Source: Clostridiales bacterium UBA5888 (GTDB taxonomy: Bacteria; Bacillota; Clostridia; Oscillospirales; Oscillospiraceae). Taken from it: 64,000 nucleotides of DNA. The stretch is from contig DJEW01000011.1 in assembly GCA_002431965.1 (NCBI GenBank), positions 71,784 through 135,783 on the forward strand, written 5' to 3'. Position numbers and translations under genes: made by a program. The notes under the pieces are model-generated. The model did not search any database. It was not told where the DNA came from and was given only the letters and a program-made list of their open reading frames with translations. Below, in pieces: positions 34,723 through 43,528 of this stretch (its first letter is position 1; the number at the start of each line of letters is the position of its first letter).

Positions 34723-35847
34723 ATGAGATTCATACATACGGCGGATCTGCATCTGGGGAAGCGGCTGCACGATGTGCCGCTGCTGGAGGATCAGATATAT
34801 ATGCTCGACGAGCTGAGAAGGCTCGCGGTGGAGCGCGCGGCGGACGCAGTAGTGATTGCGGGGGACGTGTATCAGAGCTCATCCCCGCCGAGCGAGGCGA
34901 TGAGCGCGTTTGACGGCTTTGTAACGGCGCTCGCCGCGGAGGGAATACGTGTTTTTGCCATCAGCGGAAATCACGATTCGGAGCGCCGGGTTTCATATCT
35001 CGCCTCGCTCGTGCGCGGCAGCGGAATATATGTGAGCGAGCGCTTCACCGGCGCATTGCAGCAGTTCACGCTCACGGATGGGCATGGAGAGATCGTCGTG
35101 AGCCTGCTGCCGTTCGTAAAGCCGATAACGGTGCGCCGGTGCTTCCCGGATGAGGTGATAGAGAGCTATCAGGACGCGGCGGCGGCAGTGCTGCGCCATT
35201 CGCCGATAGATACGGCAAAGCGCAATATCCTTGTATGCCACCAGTTCATCACCGGCGCGGAGCTGGCAGGCTCGGAGGAGCTGAGCGTGGGCGGGGTGGA
35301 GAACATCGACGCCGCGCTTTTCGGGGATTTTGACTATGTCGCGCTGGGGCATATCCACCGCGCGCAGCGCGTCGGGCGCGACACGGTGCGTTACGCAGGA
35401 TCGCCGCTGAAGTACTCCCTGGCGGAGGCCGCGCACAAAAAAAGCGCCGCCGTCGTGGACATGGGCGCAAAGGGCGAGGTGAGCATTGAGCTTGTGCCGC
35501 TCACGCCGCTGCACGATGTGCGCGAGGTTGAGGGCTTTCTTGACGAGATCATGCGCATGCCGTATTCGGAGGATTATGTCCGGGTGACGGTGTACGACGA
35601 GCTTGTGCCGCCGGATGCGCGCGTGACAGTGACGACGGTGTTTCCAAACCTCCTGCGCTTTGAGGTGAGGAATTCCAAAACCGGCGCGGCGGCGGAGAGC
35701 GTCGAGCCGCAGGATGTGGAGAACAAAAGCGTGGAAGCGCTTTTCTGCGATTTCTTCAGCATGCAGAACAACGGCATACAGCCGAATGAAGAGCAGCTCG
35801 CGCTGATACGCCGCGTGCTCAGCGAGAGCGGGGAGGAAGAGGAATGA
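34723..35847 (+). CDS. sbcD: SbcD nuclease subunit (Mre11-like)
   Basis: The 374-residue phosphoesterase has the metal-binding motifs in order: ADLHLGK (residues 7-13), IAGDVYQ, SGNHDSE and the later LGHIHRAQ. It makes the nuclease of the SbcCD complex, which opens hairpins and processes protein-blocked DNA ends. The ATG follows GGGGGAAATAAA. It ends in an ATGA overlap with sbcC, so the two subunits are translated together. Confidence 0.95.
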   Translation: MRFIHTADLHLGKRLHDVPLLEDQIYMLDELRRLAVERAADAVVIAGDVYQSSSPPSEAMSAFDGFVTALAAEGIRVFAISGNHDSERRVSYLASLVRGSGIYVSERFTGALQQFTLTDGHGEIVVSLLPFVKPITVRRCFPDEVIESYQDAAAAVLRHSPIDTAKRNILVCHQFITGAELAGSEELSVGGVENIDAALFGDFDYVALGHIHRAQRVGRDTVRYAGSPLKYSLAEAAHKKSAAVVDMGAKGEVSIELVPLTPLHDVREVEGFLDEIMRMPYSEDYVRVTVYDELVPPDARVTVTTVFPNLLRFEVRNSKTGAAAESVEPQDVENKSVEALFCDFFSMQNNGIQPNEEQLALIRRVLSESGEEEE

Positions 35848-38468
35848 GACCGTGCAGGCTGACAATGTCCGCGTTCGGACCATACTCAGGACTGACAGAG
35901 CTGGACTTTGACGTGCTGGGGAAAGAGGGGCTGTTTCTCATAACCGGAGACACAGGCGCGGGCAAAACCACGATATTCGACGCGATAAGCTTCGCACTCT
36001 ACGGCGAGGGCTCAGGCGGCGCGGAGCGGCGCGCTTCAAAGTCGTTCCGCTCGGACTACGCCGCGCCGGACAGGGAGACGTGGGTGGAATTCACGTTCAC
36101 GCACCGCGGGCGCGAATACCGCATAAAGCGCGCGCCGGAGTATGAGCGCGCAAAGCAGCGCGGCGAGGGAACGACCAGGCAGGAGGCATATGCGGAGTTT
36201 GAATGCCGCGAGACGGGCGAGCTTATAACGCGCATCGCGGCGGTCAACGCGCGCGTGGCGGAGCTGACCGGTTTAACACGAACACAGTTTGCTCAAACGG
36301 TGATGATAGCGCAGGGAGATTTTCTGAAGATACTCAACGCCAGAAGCGACGAGCGAAAAAAGCTTTTCCAGCACATCTTCAACACCGGCGTTTTTGCAGA
36401 TATCCAGCAGCGTCTCAAGGATATGAACGCCGGGTGCGAAAGCGAGCTGAGCAGGCTGGACACGGCAGCGGAGACGGAGCTTGCGCGCCTGACGCACGAT
36501 GCGGATTTCTCGCGCGAGGCGGAGACGGACGCGCTGCGCGGCGATGTGCGCGCGGCGGATAAGCTTATCCCTGTGCTCCGCGCGCGGCAGGAGGAGCGCA
36601 AAGCGCGGATAGAGAGCGCGAGAGCCGGTCACGAGCGCGCCGAGCGGGAGGCGGAAAAGCTGACAGATGCACTGAGCCGCGCGAAGCTCATTCAAAACCA
36701 GCGGCAGGAGCTTGAAACGCTGGAGAAGGAACTTGCGCAAAGCGAAGCGGACGCCGGCGCGCGCAAGGAGCGTGAGGCGCTGCTGGAGAGAGCGAAACGC
36801 GCTGCAAGGCTGGACGGTGCGGAGCTTCTGCTGCGCCGGAGCGCCGCAGACGCGAAGACGACGCGCGCATCGCTCGCAGCAGCGCGTGAGGCGCGGCTGG
36901 CGGGCGAGCGTGAGCGCGGGGAGAGCGCAGCGCGGCTTGAGCGCGCAGAGCGCGAGCTTGAAGAGAGCGGCGCGAAGCGCGAGGCGCTGCGCACACGCGC
37001 GGAGGCAATGCCGCTCGCGGAGCGCCTTGCGGCGGCGCGCGGGGAGTATGCGGTGCAGCAGAAGGCTGTCACGGGATGCCTGGAAGCGAGCCGGAAGCTT
37101 GACGCGGAGTACACCCGCGCGCGTGAAGGCTTTTATGCCTCGCAGGCGGGGCTGCTGGCGCTGACGCTGGAGGCAGGGCGACCCTGTCCCGTGTGCGGCT
37201 CGACAGAGCATCCATCGCCGGCAAGACCCGGCGCGCAGACCGTCACGCGCGAGGAGCTTGAGCGGGTTGACAAGGCGCGCAAAACTGCCGAGGAGCGCCT
37301 GCGGGGCGCATCGGAGACCGCGCAGCAGCAGCGCACTGCGGTCGAGAAGGACACGGAGCGCCTTGCCGCGCTGGGCTTTGCGCCGGATACGGACATGACG
37401 ACGCTGAGCGAGGAGTGCAGCCGCCTGCGCCGCGAGATAGAGCATGCGGAGAGCGAGGCGAAGGCGGCGCGCGCGGAGAACGAGAGAATAGCCGCCGCAT
37501 CGGCGCGTGCGTCCGCAGCGGAGGAGGAGGCGAAAAAAAGTCTTGAGCAGCAGGAACGCGCCCTTGCCGAACGGCGAAAGGAATTTGCCGCGCAGCTGCG
37601 CGAGCAGGGCTTTGAAAGCGCAGAGGAGTACGCCGCGGCAAAGCTGACCGTCGCGCAGGCTGACGCGATGGAGGCGGAACTTCGCGCCGCGCAGCTGCGC
37701 GAGCGCTCGCTGAGAGACCGCGCGAAGGCGCTTGAAGAGAAGCTTGCCGGGGCGGAGGATACAAGCGTCGATGGGCTGGCGCGCAAGCTGGACGCGGCGC
37801 GGGCAGCGGCGCGAAGCGCCGCCGCGGCAGAGACGGCGCTCACGGCGGCGCATGCGGTGGACGAGAGCGCAATAGCGCGGCTTTCAAAAATCGTGGAAGA
37901 GCGTGCCGCGGCACAGCACCGCTGGGCGGTGGTGAACGAGGTGTACGCCACGGTGTCCGGGCAGATCAGCCAGAGGGCGAAGCTCTCTTTTGAGACCTAC
38001 GTGCAGCAGTATTACTTCAAGCAGGTGATCGCTGCGGCGAATAAGCGCCTGACCGTGCTGACGGACGGAATGTTCATACTGCGGTGCAAGGAGGGGGCAA
38101 AAAACATGCGCTCGCAGTCGGGGCTTGATCTCGACGTGCTCGACAGGAGCACGGGGCTGTGGCGCGACGTGTCCACCCTTTCCGGTGGCGAGTCGTTCAT
38201 GGCGTCGCTCGCGCTCGCGCTGGGTCTGTCGGACGTTGTGCAGAGCCGCAGCGGCGGGGTGCGCCTCGATGCAATGTTTATCGACGAGGGCTTCGGCTCG
38301 CTTGACGAGAACGCGCTGCGCCAGGCGATGGAGGTTCTGACGCGCCTTGCAGGCGGAAAGCGCCTTGTCGGCGTGATCTCGCATATGCCGGAGCTGAAGG
38401 AACGCATAGAGCGCAAGGTGATCGTGACAAAAACCGTCTCCGGCTCAAAGCTCAGAGTGGAGACGTAA
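35844..38468 (+). CDS. sbcC: SbcC ATPase subunit (Rad50-like)
   Basis: The 874-residue SMC-like protein has the Walker A motif GDTGAGKTT (35-43), two long Ala/Arg/Glu-rich coiled-coil arms with a central CPVCGSTEHP zinc hook near residue 450, and the signature LSGGESFMASLALALG near 780 followed by the Walker B FIDEGFGSLD. It is shorter than the usual 1000 or so residues, which implies shorter arms. It gates access of DNA ends to SbcD. The reading starts within the sbcD stop (ATGA). Confidence 0.95.
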   Translation: MRPCRLTMSAFGPYSGLTELDFDVLGKEGLFLITGDTGAGKTTIFDAISFALYGEGSGGAERRASKSFRSDYAAPDRETWVEFTFTHRGREYRIKRAPEYERAKQRGEGTTRQEAYAEFECRETGELITRIAAVNARVAELTGLTRTQFAQTVMIAQGDFLKILNARSDERKKLFQHIFNTGVFADIQQRLKDMNAGCESELSRLDTAAETELARLTHDADFSREAETDALRGDVRAADKLIPVLRARQEERKARIESARAGHERAEREAEKLTDALSRAKLIQNQRQELETLEKELAQSEADAGARKEREALLERAKRAARLDGAELLLRRSAADAKTTRASLAAAREARLAGERERGESAARLERAERELEESGAKREALRTRAEAMPLAERLAAARGEYAVQQKAVTGCLEASRKLDAEYTRAREGFYASQAGLLALTLEAGRPCPVCGSTEHPSPARPGAQTVTREELERVDKARKTAEERLRGASETAQQQRTAVEKDTERLAALGFAPDTDMTTLSEECSRLRREIEHAESEAKAARAENERIAAASARASAAEEEAKKSLEQQERALAERRKEFAAQLREQGFESAEEYAAAKLTVAQADAMEAELRAAQLRERSLRDRAKALEEKLAGAEDTSVDGLARKLDAARAAARSAAAAETALTAAHAVDESAIARLSKIVEERAAAQHRWAVVNEVYATVSGQISQRAKLSFETYVQQYYFKQVIAAANKRLTVLTDGMFILRCKEGAKNMRSQSGLDLDVLDRSTGLWRDVSTLSGGESFMASLALALGLSDVVQSRSGGVRLDAMFIDEGFGSLDENALRQAMEVLTRLAGGKRLVGVISHMPELKERIERKVIVTKTVSGSKLRVET

Positions 38469-38475
38469 GCGCAAA

Positions 38476-38533
38476 AAACTTCATGCGGGAACACTGCGCC
38501 GCAAAAATGCGCAAATGCCGGTGCATGAAGTTT
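38476..38533. repeat. Long inverted repeat at the sbcC/prophage junction
   Basis: AAACTTCATGC (38476-38486) and GCATGAAGTTT (38523-38533) are perfect 11-base arms around a 36-base interior that contains its own TGCGC/GCGCA pairing. A second smaller hairpin, TTTTGCT with AGCAAAA, follows at 38554-38579. Neither has a good T run; they may terminate sbcC and the leftward immunity operon, or mark the element edge. Confidence 0.6.
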
Positions 38534-38595
38534 CTGTGCATCATTTCTTATTATTTTGCTATGCTTTTGCACAGCAAAAATATGGCATCATGCGT

Positions 38596-38934
38596 TCAAA
38601 GGCATGGGAGATTTGTGCCGGACTGGTGAGCGAGACGGCGGATATAGGAGGCGAGCGCTTCCTCGGACGGGAAATGCGCAAGCTTGCCGGGGCTGGGGTG
38701 CAGCACAACGTTCAGCGCCTCTCCGCATGCCTGACGCTCCATATATTCCACGGGCATCTCCGTGTAAAAATGCTCTGACGCGATATGGCGCAGCTCATGG
38801 CGCAAAACCTCCCCGCGCTTTACCTCGCTCAAAAGCGCGTTGATGTACACGCTGAAGCTGCCGTCAGAGTTTGGAACGGTAACACCCTCGACCTTTATCG
38901 GCAGCTCAATGAGCCGGACAAAATAATCAGTCAT
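38596..38934 (-). CDS. ImmA/IrrE-like metallopeptidase of the immunity operon
   Basis: The 112-residue protein contains a zinc-peptidase-like motif HELRHIASEHF (His46-Glu47 and His50) within a sequence that resembles phage ImmA proteins. In ICEBs1 and many prophages such a protease cleaves the neighbouring XRE repressor after DNA damage. It is shorter than ImmA of ICEBs1 (about 169 residues). The ATG at 38934 has a GAGG site and overlaps the end of the repressor gene by 8 bases, so both are made from one mRNA. Confidence 0.65.
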   Translation of the reverse strand: MTDYFVRLIELPIKVEGVTVPNSDGSFSVYINALLSEVKRGEVLRHELRHIASEHFYTEMPVEYMERQACGEALNVVLHPSPGKLAHFPSEEALASYIRRLAHQSGTNLPCL

Positions 38935-39271
38935 TGTGAAGCGCCTCAATGATCTTTACGGCGCGGCGCACATCGTCCGGCGTGGCATCCCTGGCGAGCT
39001 TGAAGAGCATTTTCATATCCTCGCGGCTGCGCAGAGCCTCCAGAAGCTCTGCCAGCTCCGCGTCTGCGGCGGTCTGCGTGGAGGTGAGCGTGTTCATATC
39101 GACGCCGAAAAACTCCGAAAAAACGCGGAGTGTATCAATATCCGGCTCACGCTTGCCGGTCTCATACATTCCGATGGCGCTGCGCGACAGCCCGGTGCCG
39201 TCGGCAAGCTGCTGCTGCGACAGCCCCGCCTTGCGGCGCAGATGTGTCAGAGTATCGCTGAAATGAGACAT
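38927..39271 (-). CDS. XRE-family phage repressor
   Basis: The 114-residue protein starts with a Cro/CI helix-turn-helix (LRRKAGLSQQQLADGTGLSR then GMYETGKREPDIDTL, residues about 9-45) and has a C-terminal acidic and helical tail. It is ImmR-like and should hold the element silent by binding the TCAC-N5-GTGA palindromes upstream. I chose the ATG at 39271 with a GGAGG site 9 bases upstream. It is the first gene of a leftward operon with the ImmA-like gene. Confidence 0.88.
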   Translation of the reverse strand: MSHFSDTLTHLRRKAGLSQQQLADGTGLSRSAIGMYETGKREPDIDTLRVFSEFFGVDMNTLTSTQTAADAELAELLEALRSREDMKMLFKLARDATPDDVRRAVKIIEALHND

Positions 39272-39312
39272 ATGCCTAATCCTCCACGGTGTCACAACAT
39301 ACTTATGCCACG

Positions 39313-39341
39313 AATATATCACATTACGTGATAATTGTAAA
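39313..39341 (-). promoter_or_regulatory. Leftward repressor promoter with operator O1 in its spacer
   Basis: On the minus strand TTTACA (39341-39336), 17 bases, TATATT (39318-39313). The 17-bp palindrome TATCACATTACGTGATA (39317-39333, read on the plus strand) lies in the spacer, so the repressor would block its own transcription. A matching half site TGTCAC lies at 39290-39295. Confidence 0.75.
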
Positions 39342-39376
39342 GAAAAACTTTTTTAAGAAACCGCGAGACGTGGGTA

Positions 39377-39428
39377 TTGACTTATACAACAGACAATGGT
39401 ATACTCCGAAATGTCACAGGGCGTGACA
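39377..39428 (+). promoter_or_regulatory. Rightward phage promoter with operator O2 at the start site
   Basis: TTGACT (39377-39382), 17 bases, TATACT (39400-39405). The palindrome TGTCACAGGGCGTGACA (39412-39428) covers the predicted start of transcription, ideal for repression. Confidence 0.82.
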
Positions 39429-39493
39429 CAAAGAGCAGAGAGAAAACCGGACGCGGACGCACTCCGCGCCGGTGGATTTTTTGCACCTGTATA

Positions 39494-39508
39494 GTCACGT
39501 AACGTGAC
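39494..39508 (+). promoter_or_regulatory. Third operator O3 in the leader
   Basis: GTCACGTAACGTGAC (39494-39508) repeats the TCAC-N5-GTGA pattern. It lies 81 bases from O2 and 27 bases before the first rightward gene, so it might act as a roadblock or loop with O1 and O2. Confidence 0.7.
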
Positions 39509-39534
39509 ACAGAATCAAGCGGGCGGAGGTTGCA

Positions 39535-39714
39535 TTGATCGGTTTGCGCAGCGCCGGATACATACGCACGGCGGAGATATTCGGCTATCCCGTGGGGGAA
39601 GAGAGCGAAGAGCTGTGCTGCGGCGAAAATCCAATGCTGCCGTGCTGGCTGTGGAGCGGCGAGCCCGGGAAAACGGAGGACGGCGGCAATGGGGAGACAT
39701 TTTGTGAGCTATGA
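39535..39714 (+). CDS. Small protein, first rightward gene of the element
   Basis: A 59-residue frame starts with TTG at 39535 behind a GGCGGAGG site with 5-base spacing. It encodes a basic start, then GYPVGEESEELCCGENPMLPC, and has three cysteines, which might bind a metal. It overlaps the next gene by 26 bases, and that gene's ribosome site lies within it, so translation is coupled. I do not recognise it. Confidence 0.45.
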   Translation: MIGLRSAGYIRTAEIFGYPVGEESEELCCGENPMLPCWLWSGEPGKTEDGGNGETFCEL

Positions 39715-39895
39715 GGCGCAGTGCCCATTTTACAGGGCGGAGGACAGAAACAAAATCTACTGCGAGGGGGTGGAGAAGGGCAGCAGCCTGCACAACGCCT
39801 TTGCCGGCAGCGCGGCTTCATATAAGGAGCGCTACTGCTGCGCGCGGTGGGAGGACTGCCTGATCGCAAAGATGCTGTGGAGCAAGTACGATTGA
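39689..39895 (+). CDS. Small cysteine-rich phage protein
   Basis: The 68-residue protein has a cysteine pattern (QCPFYRAED, IYCEG, YCCARWEDC) resembling small proteins often found just before terminase genes in clostridial phages. Function is unknown; metal binding is plausible. The ATG has an upstream GGAGG. It is translated from within the previous small gene. Confidence 0.7.
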   Translation: MGRHFVSYEAQCPFYRAEDRNKIYCEGVEKGSSLHNAFAGSAASYKERYCCARWEDCLIAKMLWSKYD

Positions 39896-39934
39896 CGGAA
39901 GGGAGGGAGCACAGCGGGGAGCTTTCCCCGGGAA

Positions 39935-40213
39935 ATGAAGAGAATGCAGAGCAACAGTGAAAAAGAGACAAAGGAGAATGCGCGCTGCCGGCGGTTTATG
40001 GACATGACGGATGCCGCGGCGGAGCTGATACAAAGCACGATAAGCGCCGCCGCGCCCGACGATCCCAAGTCGCTGCGCGCGATCACCGGGGCGCTGAAGG
40101 ATCTGAAAGAGCTGATGGACGATCCGCCGGGCGCGGCAAAGGACGGCGGGAACATCGTGATACGTATAGAGGGCGATGTGCCGGACGCACCCGAGCTGCC
40201 GGAAGCGCCGTAA
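39935..40213 (+). CDS. Putative terminase small subunit or small packaging protein
   Basis: The 92-residue protein begins with a charged stretch and has a helical middle, TDAAAELIQSTISAAAPDDP, then a KDLKELM motif. Its only support for a packaging role is size and position 10 bases before the large terminase. No helix-turn-helix is evident and a good ribosome site is missing, though the frame is clean. A start at the ATG a few codons downstream is possible. Confidence 0.5.
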   Translation: MKRMQSNSEKETKENARCRRFMDMTDAAAELIQSTISAAAPDDPKSLRAITGALKDLKELMDDPPGAAKDGGNIVIRIEGDVPDAPELPEAP

Positions 40214-40222
40214 AGCGCCCTG

Positions 40223-41638
40223 ATGCCGTACATAGATATACCCGCACCGAGCGCAAAGCAGCGGCAGTTTTTTGCCGACGGGCACAAATACGTTGCCTAC
40301 GGCGGTGCGCGCGGCGGCGGGAAGAGCTGGGCGGTGCGCGTGAACGCACTGCTGACGGCGGCACGATACCCCGGCGTGACGCAGCTTATCATCCGCCGCA
40401 GCTACCCGGAGCTGTACGCCAACCATATAAAGCCGTTTCTGCGCCTGCTGCCAAAGGGCAGCTATGCCTACAACGACACTCGCAAGGAGATAACCCTCCC
40501 CAACGGCAGCCGTATAATCTTCCGCTACTGCGCGAATGACACGGATCTATTGAATTTTCAGGGGACGGAGTGCGACGTGATGTACATTGACGAGGCGACG
40601 CAGATCACGGAGGAGCAGTTCCGTGTGCTCTCCGCATGTGTGCGCGGCGCGGACAACGGTATGCCGAAGCGCTGCTATCTCACGTGCAATCCCGGCGGGG
40701 TCGGACACGCATGGGTAAAAAGGCTTTTTATCGACCGTATCTATAAGAGCGGCGAGCGGGCGGAGGAGTACAGCTTTATTCAGGCAAAGGTTCACGACAA
40801 CCGCGCGCTCATGCGCGCGCAGCCGGACTATATCCGCCAGCTTGAGGCGCTGCCGCCGAAGCTGCGCGCGGCATGGCTGGACGGATCATGGGACGTACAC
40901 ATGGGGCAGTTTTTCGAGGAATTCCGCAATCTGCCGGAGCATTACGCCGACAGAAGATGGACGCACGTGATAGAGCCGTTCGAGATACCGGCGGACTGGC
41001 GCGTTTACCGTTCGTTCGACTGGGGGTATCACAGACCCTTTTCATGCGGCTGGTGGGCGGTGGACTACGACGGGGTGGCGTACAGGGTGCTGGAAATGTA
41101 CGGCTGCACCGAAACGCCGAACGAGGGCGTGCGCTGGACGCCGGACAGAGTGTTCGCGGAGCTGGCGCGCACCGAGCGCGAGCACCGCTGGCTGCGCGGG
41201 CGGCAGATAACCGGTGTTGCCGATCCTGCGATATGGGACGGCTCGACCGGAGAGAGCATTGCCGACTGCGCCGCGCGCCACGGCATATATTTTTCGCGCG
41301 GCGATCACGCGCGCATACCGGGATGGATGCAGCTGCACTACCGCCTGACGTTCGACGAAAACGGCTATGCGATGATGTACGTCTTCAAAAACTGCGCCGC
41401 ATTTATCCGCACGCTGCCGCTGCTGCAATATGACGCGCAGCGCGTGGAGGATCTGGACAGCGACGGCGAGGATCATATCGCCGACGAGACGCGGTATTTT
41501 CTCATGTCGCGCCCGATAAAGCCGCGTTCAGGCGAAAAAGAGACCGGGCGCGGCGCGCTGGAGCTGCTGCTTGATATACCGGGAGGCGCGCTCGGCGCGA
41601 AGATCCCGATAAAAAGAATGGAGATTCTGAATGAGTGA
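40223..41638 (+). CDS. terL: Terminase large subunit
   Basis: The 471-residue protein has the ATPase Walker A GGARGGGKS (residues 27-35), the Walker B VMYIDEA with Asp123-Glu124, and an RNase-H-like nuclease domain with FDWGYHRP, GVADPAIWD and the late acidic DGEDHIADETRY. It powers packaging of DNA into the procapsid and cuts it. Its length is normal. The next gene, the portal, starts inside its last codons. Confidence 0.95.
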   Translation: MPYIDIPAPSAKQRQFFADGHKYVAYGGARGGGKSWAVRVNALLTAARYPGVTQLIIRRSYPELYANHIKPFLRLLPKGSYAYNDTRKEITLPNGSRIIFRYCANDTDLLNFQGTECDVMYIDEATQITEEQFRVLSACVRGADNGMPKRCYLTCNPGGVGHAWVKRLFIDRIYKSGERAEEYSFIQAKVHDNRALMRAQPDYIRQLEALPPKLRAAWLDGSWDVHMGQFFEEFRNLPEHYADRRWTHVIEPFEIPADWRVYRSFDWGYHRPFSCGWWAVDYDGVAYRVLEMYGCTETPNEGVRWTPDRVFAELARTEREHRWLRGRQITGVADPAIWDGSTGESIADCAARHGIYFSRGDHARIPGWMQLHYRLTFDENGYAMMYVFKNCAAFIRTLPLLQYDAQRVEDLDSDGEDHIADETRYFLMSRPIKPRSGEKETGRGALELLLDIPGGALGAKIPIKRMEILNE

Positions 41639-43454
41639 CAAAATTGAAAGTGCCATCCGCCCCGCAGAGGATGCGCCGGACGCCGCGCCGCGCGCCATAG
41701 GGCGCGACGAGATACGGAACGCTTATGCCACGCTTTTGAAATACAAGGCCGGAAAGGCAAATCTTGAACGGCGCATCGTGGATAATCAGCAGTGGTACAA
41801 GCTGCGGCAGTGGGAATGCCTGCGCCGGGCGAAGGCTAAAGAGCAGATAGAGCCCGCGAGCGCATGGCTGTTCAACGCCATTGCCAACAAGCATGCCGAT
41901 GCGATGGACGCCTTTCCCTCCGCGGCGATACTCCCGCGCGAGCAGGGAGACGTTGCCGAGGCGGAGATGCTGACGGCGGTGATACCGGTGGTGCTGGACG
42001 AGTGCGACTTTGAAAGCGTGTATTCCGGCGTGATGGACGACAAGCTCATTGCGGGCACGGGCGTGTACGGCGTGTTCTGGGATGCGGAAAAGCTCAACGG
42101 ACTGGGAGACGTGGACATTGTGCAGACGGACGTCATCAACCTTTTCTGGGAGAGCGGCGTGACCGACATACAGCACAGCCGCAATCTTTTCTACGTGAGC
42201 CTGAGAGACAACGACCGGCTGGAGGAGGAATACCCCGCCGTGCGCGGGAAGCTTGGCGGGGCGGTGCTGGACGTGGCGAAATACGTATATGACGACAGCG
42301 TGGACACCGCAGGCAAGAGCGTAGTGGTGGACTGGTACTACAAAAAGCGCGTCGGGCGGCGCACGGTGCTGCACTACTGCAAGTTCATTGCCGGACAGGA
42401 CGAGCCGCTGTACGCCACGGAGAACGACACCGCCCCGGTTACGGACGGCATGGGCGGCGTTATCCGCCCGGCGCCGGCGGAGACTGGGTGGTACGACCAC
42501 GGGCTGTATCCGTTCGTATTTGATCCGCTGTTTCGCACAAAGGGCACGCCGTGCGGCTTCGGATATGTCGATGTGGGCAAGAACACGCAGGAGTACATTG
42601 ACCGCGGCGATCAGGCGATAATGCAGAACATGCTCTTCAACTGCAAGCCGCGCCATTTCATCCGCAACGACGGCAGCGTGAACGAGGCGGAGTACGCAGA
42701 TCTTACAAAGGATTTTGTGCATGTGGACGGCGCGCTTGGGCAGGACAGCATCCTTCCCGTGCGCGGCAGCAGCCTTGACGGAATATACGTTACCGTCATC
42801 AACAACAAGATAGACGAGCTCAAGGAGACGACGGGCAACCGCGACGTATCCTCCGGCGGAACGACCGGCGGCGCGACTGCCGCCGCGGCGATCGCCGCAA
42901 TGCAGGAGGCGGGCAGCAAGCTCTCGCGCGACAGCAGCAAGGCGGCATACCGCGCGTATAAAAAGCTTGTGCTGATGGTGATAGAGCTTATCCGCCAGTT
43001 TTATGACGTGCCGCGATATTTCCGCATTATGGGCGAGCGCGGCGGCATGAAATTCATAAGCTGCTCGAACGCCGGGCTGAGATTGCAGAGCCAGGGCGAG
43101 CTGACGGGTCTGGACATGGGCTGGCGGCTGCCGGTATTCGATGTGAACGTCACGCCGGTGAAGTCCTCGCCTTATTCAAGGCTGAGCCAGAACGAGCTGG
43201 CGCTGCAGTTCTATGCGGCGGGCTTTTTCGACCCGGCGCGCGCGGAGGCGGCGCTGGCGTGCCTTGACATGATGGACTTTGAACGCAAGGACTTTGTCGC
43301 GGCGAAGATCGCCGAGAATGCCGCGCGCGCCCACGCACAGACAGCAGCAGTGCCTGCGCCCGCAGCAGGCGGCGCCGCTCTGCGCCGCGCGGGGGAGGCA
43401 AGCGCAACGGTGAATGCGAGAAAAAACACGGCGCAGAGCATCCAGCCGGAATGA
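41631..43454 (+). CDS. Phage portal protein
   Basis: The 607-residue protein resembles portal proteins of podovirus-like elements, with blocks such as NAIANKHADAMDAFP, LIAGTGVYGVFWD and GKNTQEYIDRGDQAIMQNML. It forms the ring through which DNA enters the head. The C-terminal region beyond residue about 570 is Ala-rich and variable. It overlaps the terminase by 8 bases. Confidence 0.88.
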   Translation: MSDKIESAIRPAEDAPDAAPRAIGRDEIRNAYATLLKYKAGKANLERRIVDNQQWYKLRQWECLRRAKAKEQIEPASAWLFNAIANKHADAMDAFPSAAILPREQGDVAEAEMLTAVIPVVLDECDFESVYSGVMDDKLIAGTGVYGVFWDAEKLNGLGDVDIVQTDVINLFWESGVTDIQHSRNLFYVSLRDNDRLEEEYPAVRGKLGGAVLDVAKYVYDDSVDTAGKSVVVDWYYKKRVGRRTVLHYCKFIAGQDEPLYATENDTAPVTDGMGGVIRPAPAETGWYDHGLYPFVFDPLFRTKGTPCGFGYVDVGKNTQEYIDRGDQAIMQNMLFNCKPRHFIRNDGSVNEAEYADLTKDFVHVDGALGQDSILPVRGSSLDGIYVTVINNKIDELKETTGNRDVSSGGTTGGATAAAAIAAMQEAGSKLSRDSSKAAYRAYKKLVLMVIELIRQFYDVPRYFRIMGERGGMKFISCSNAGLRLQSQGELTGLDMGWRLPVFDVNVTPVKSSPYSRLSQNELALQFYAAGFFDPARAEAALACLDMMDFERKDFVAAKIAENAARAHAQTAAVPAPAAGGAALRRAGEASATVNARKNTAQSIQPE

Positions 43455-43528
43455 GGCGGATGCCGGACATTACAGAATATGCCGTTGCCGGGAGAGAATG
43501 CCCCGGCGGCAGAGAGGAGAGATAGACA

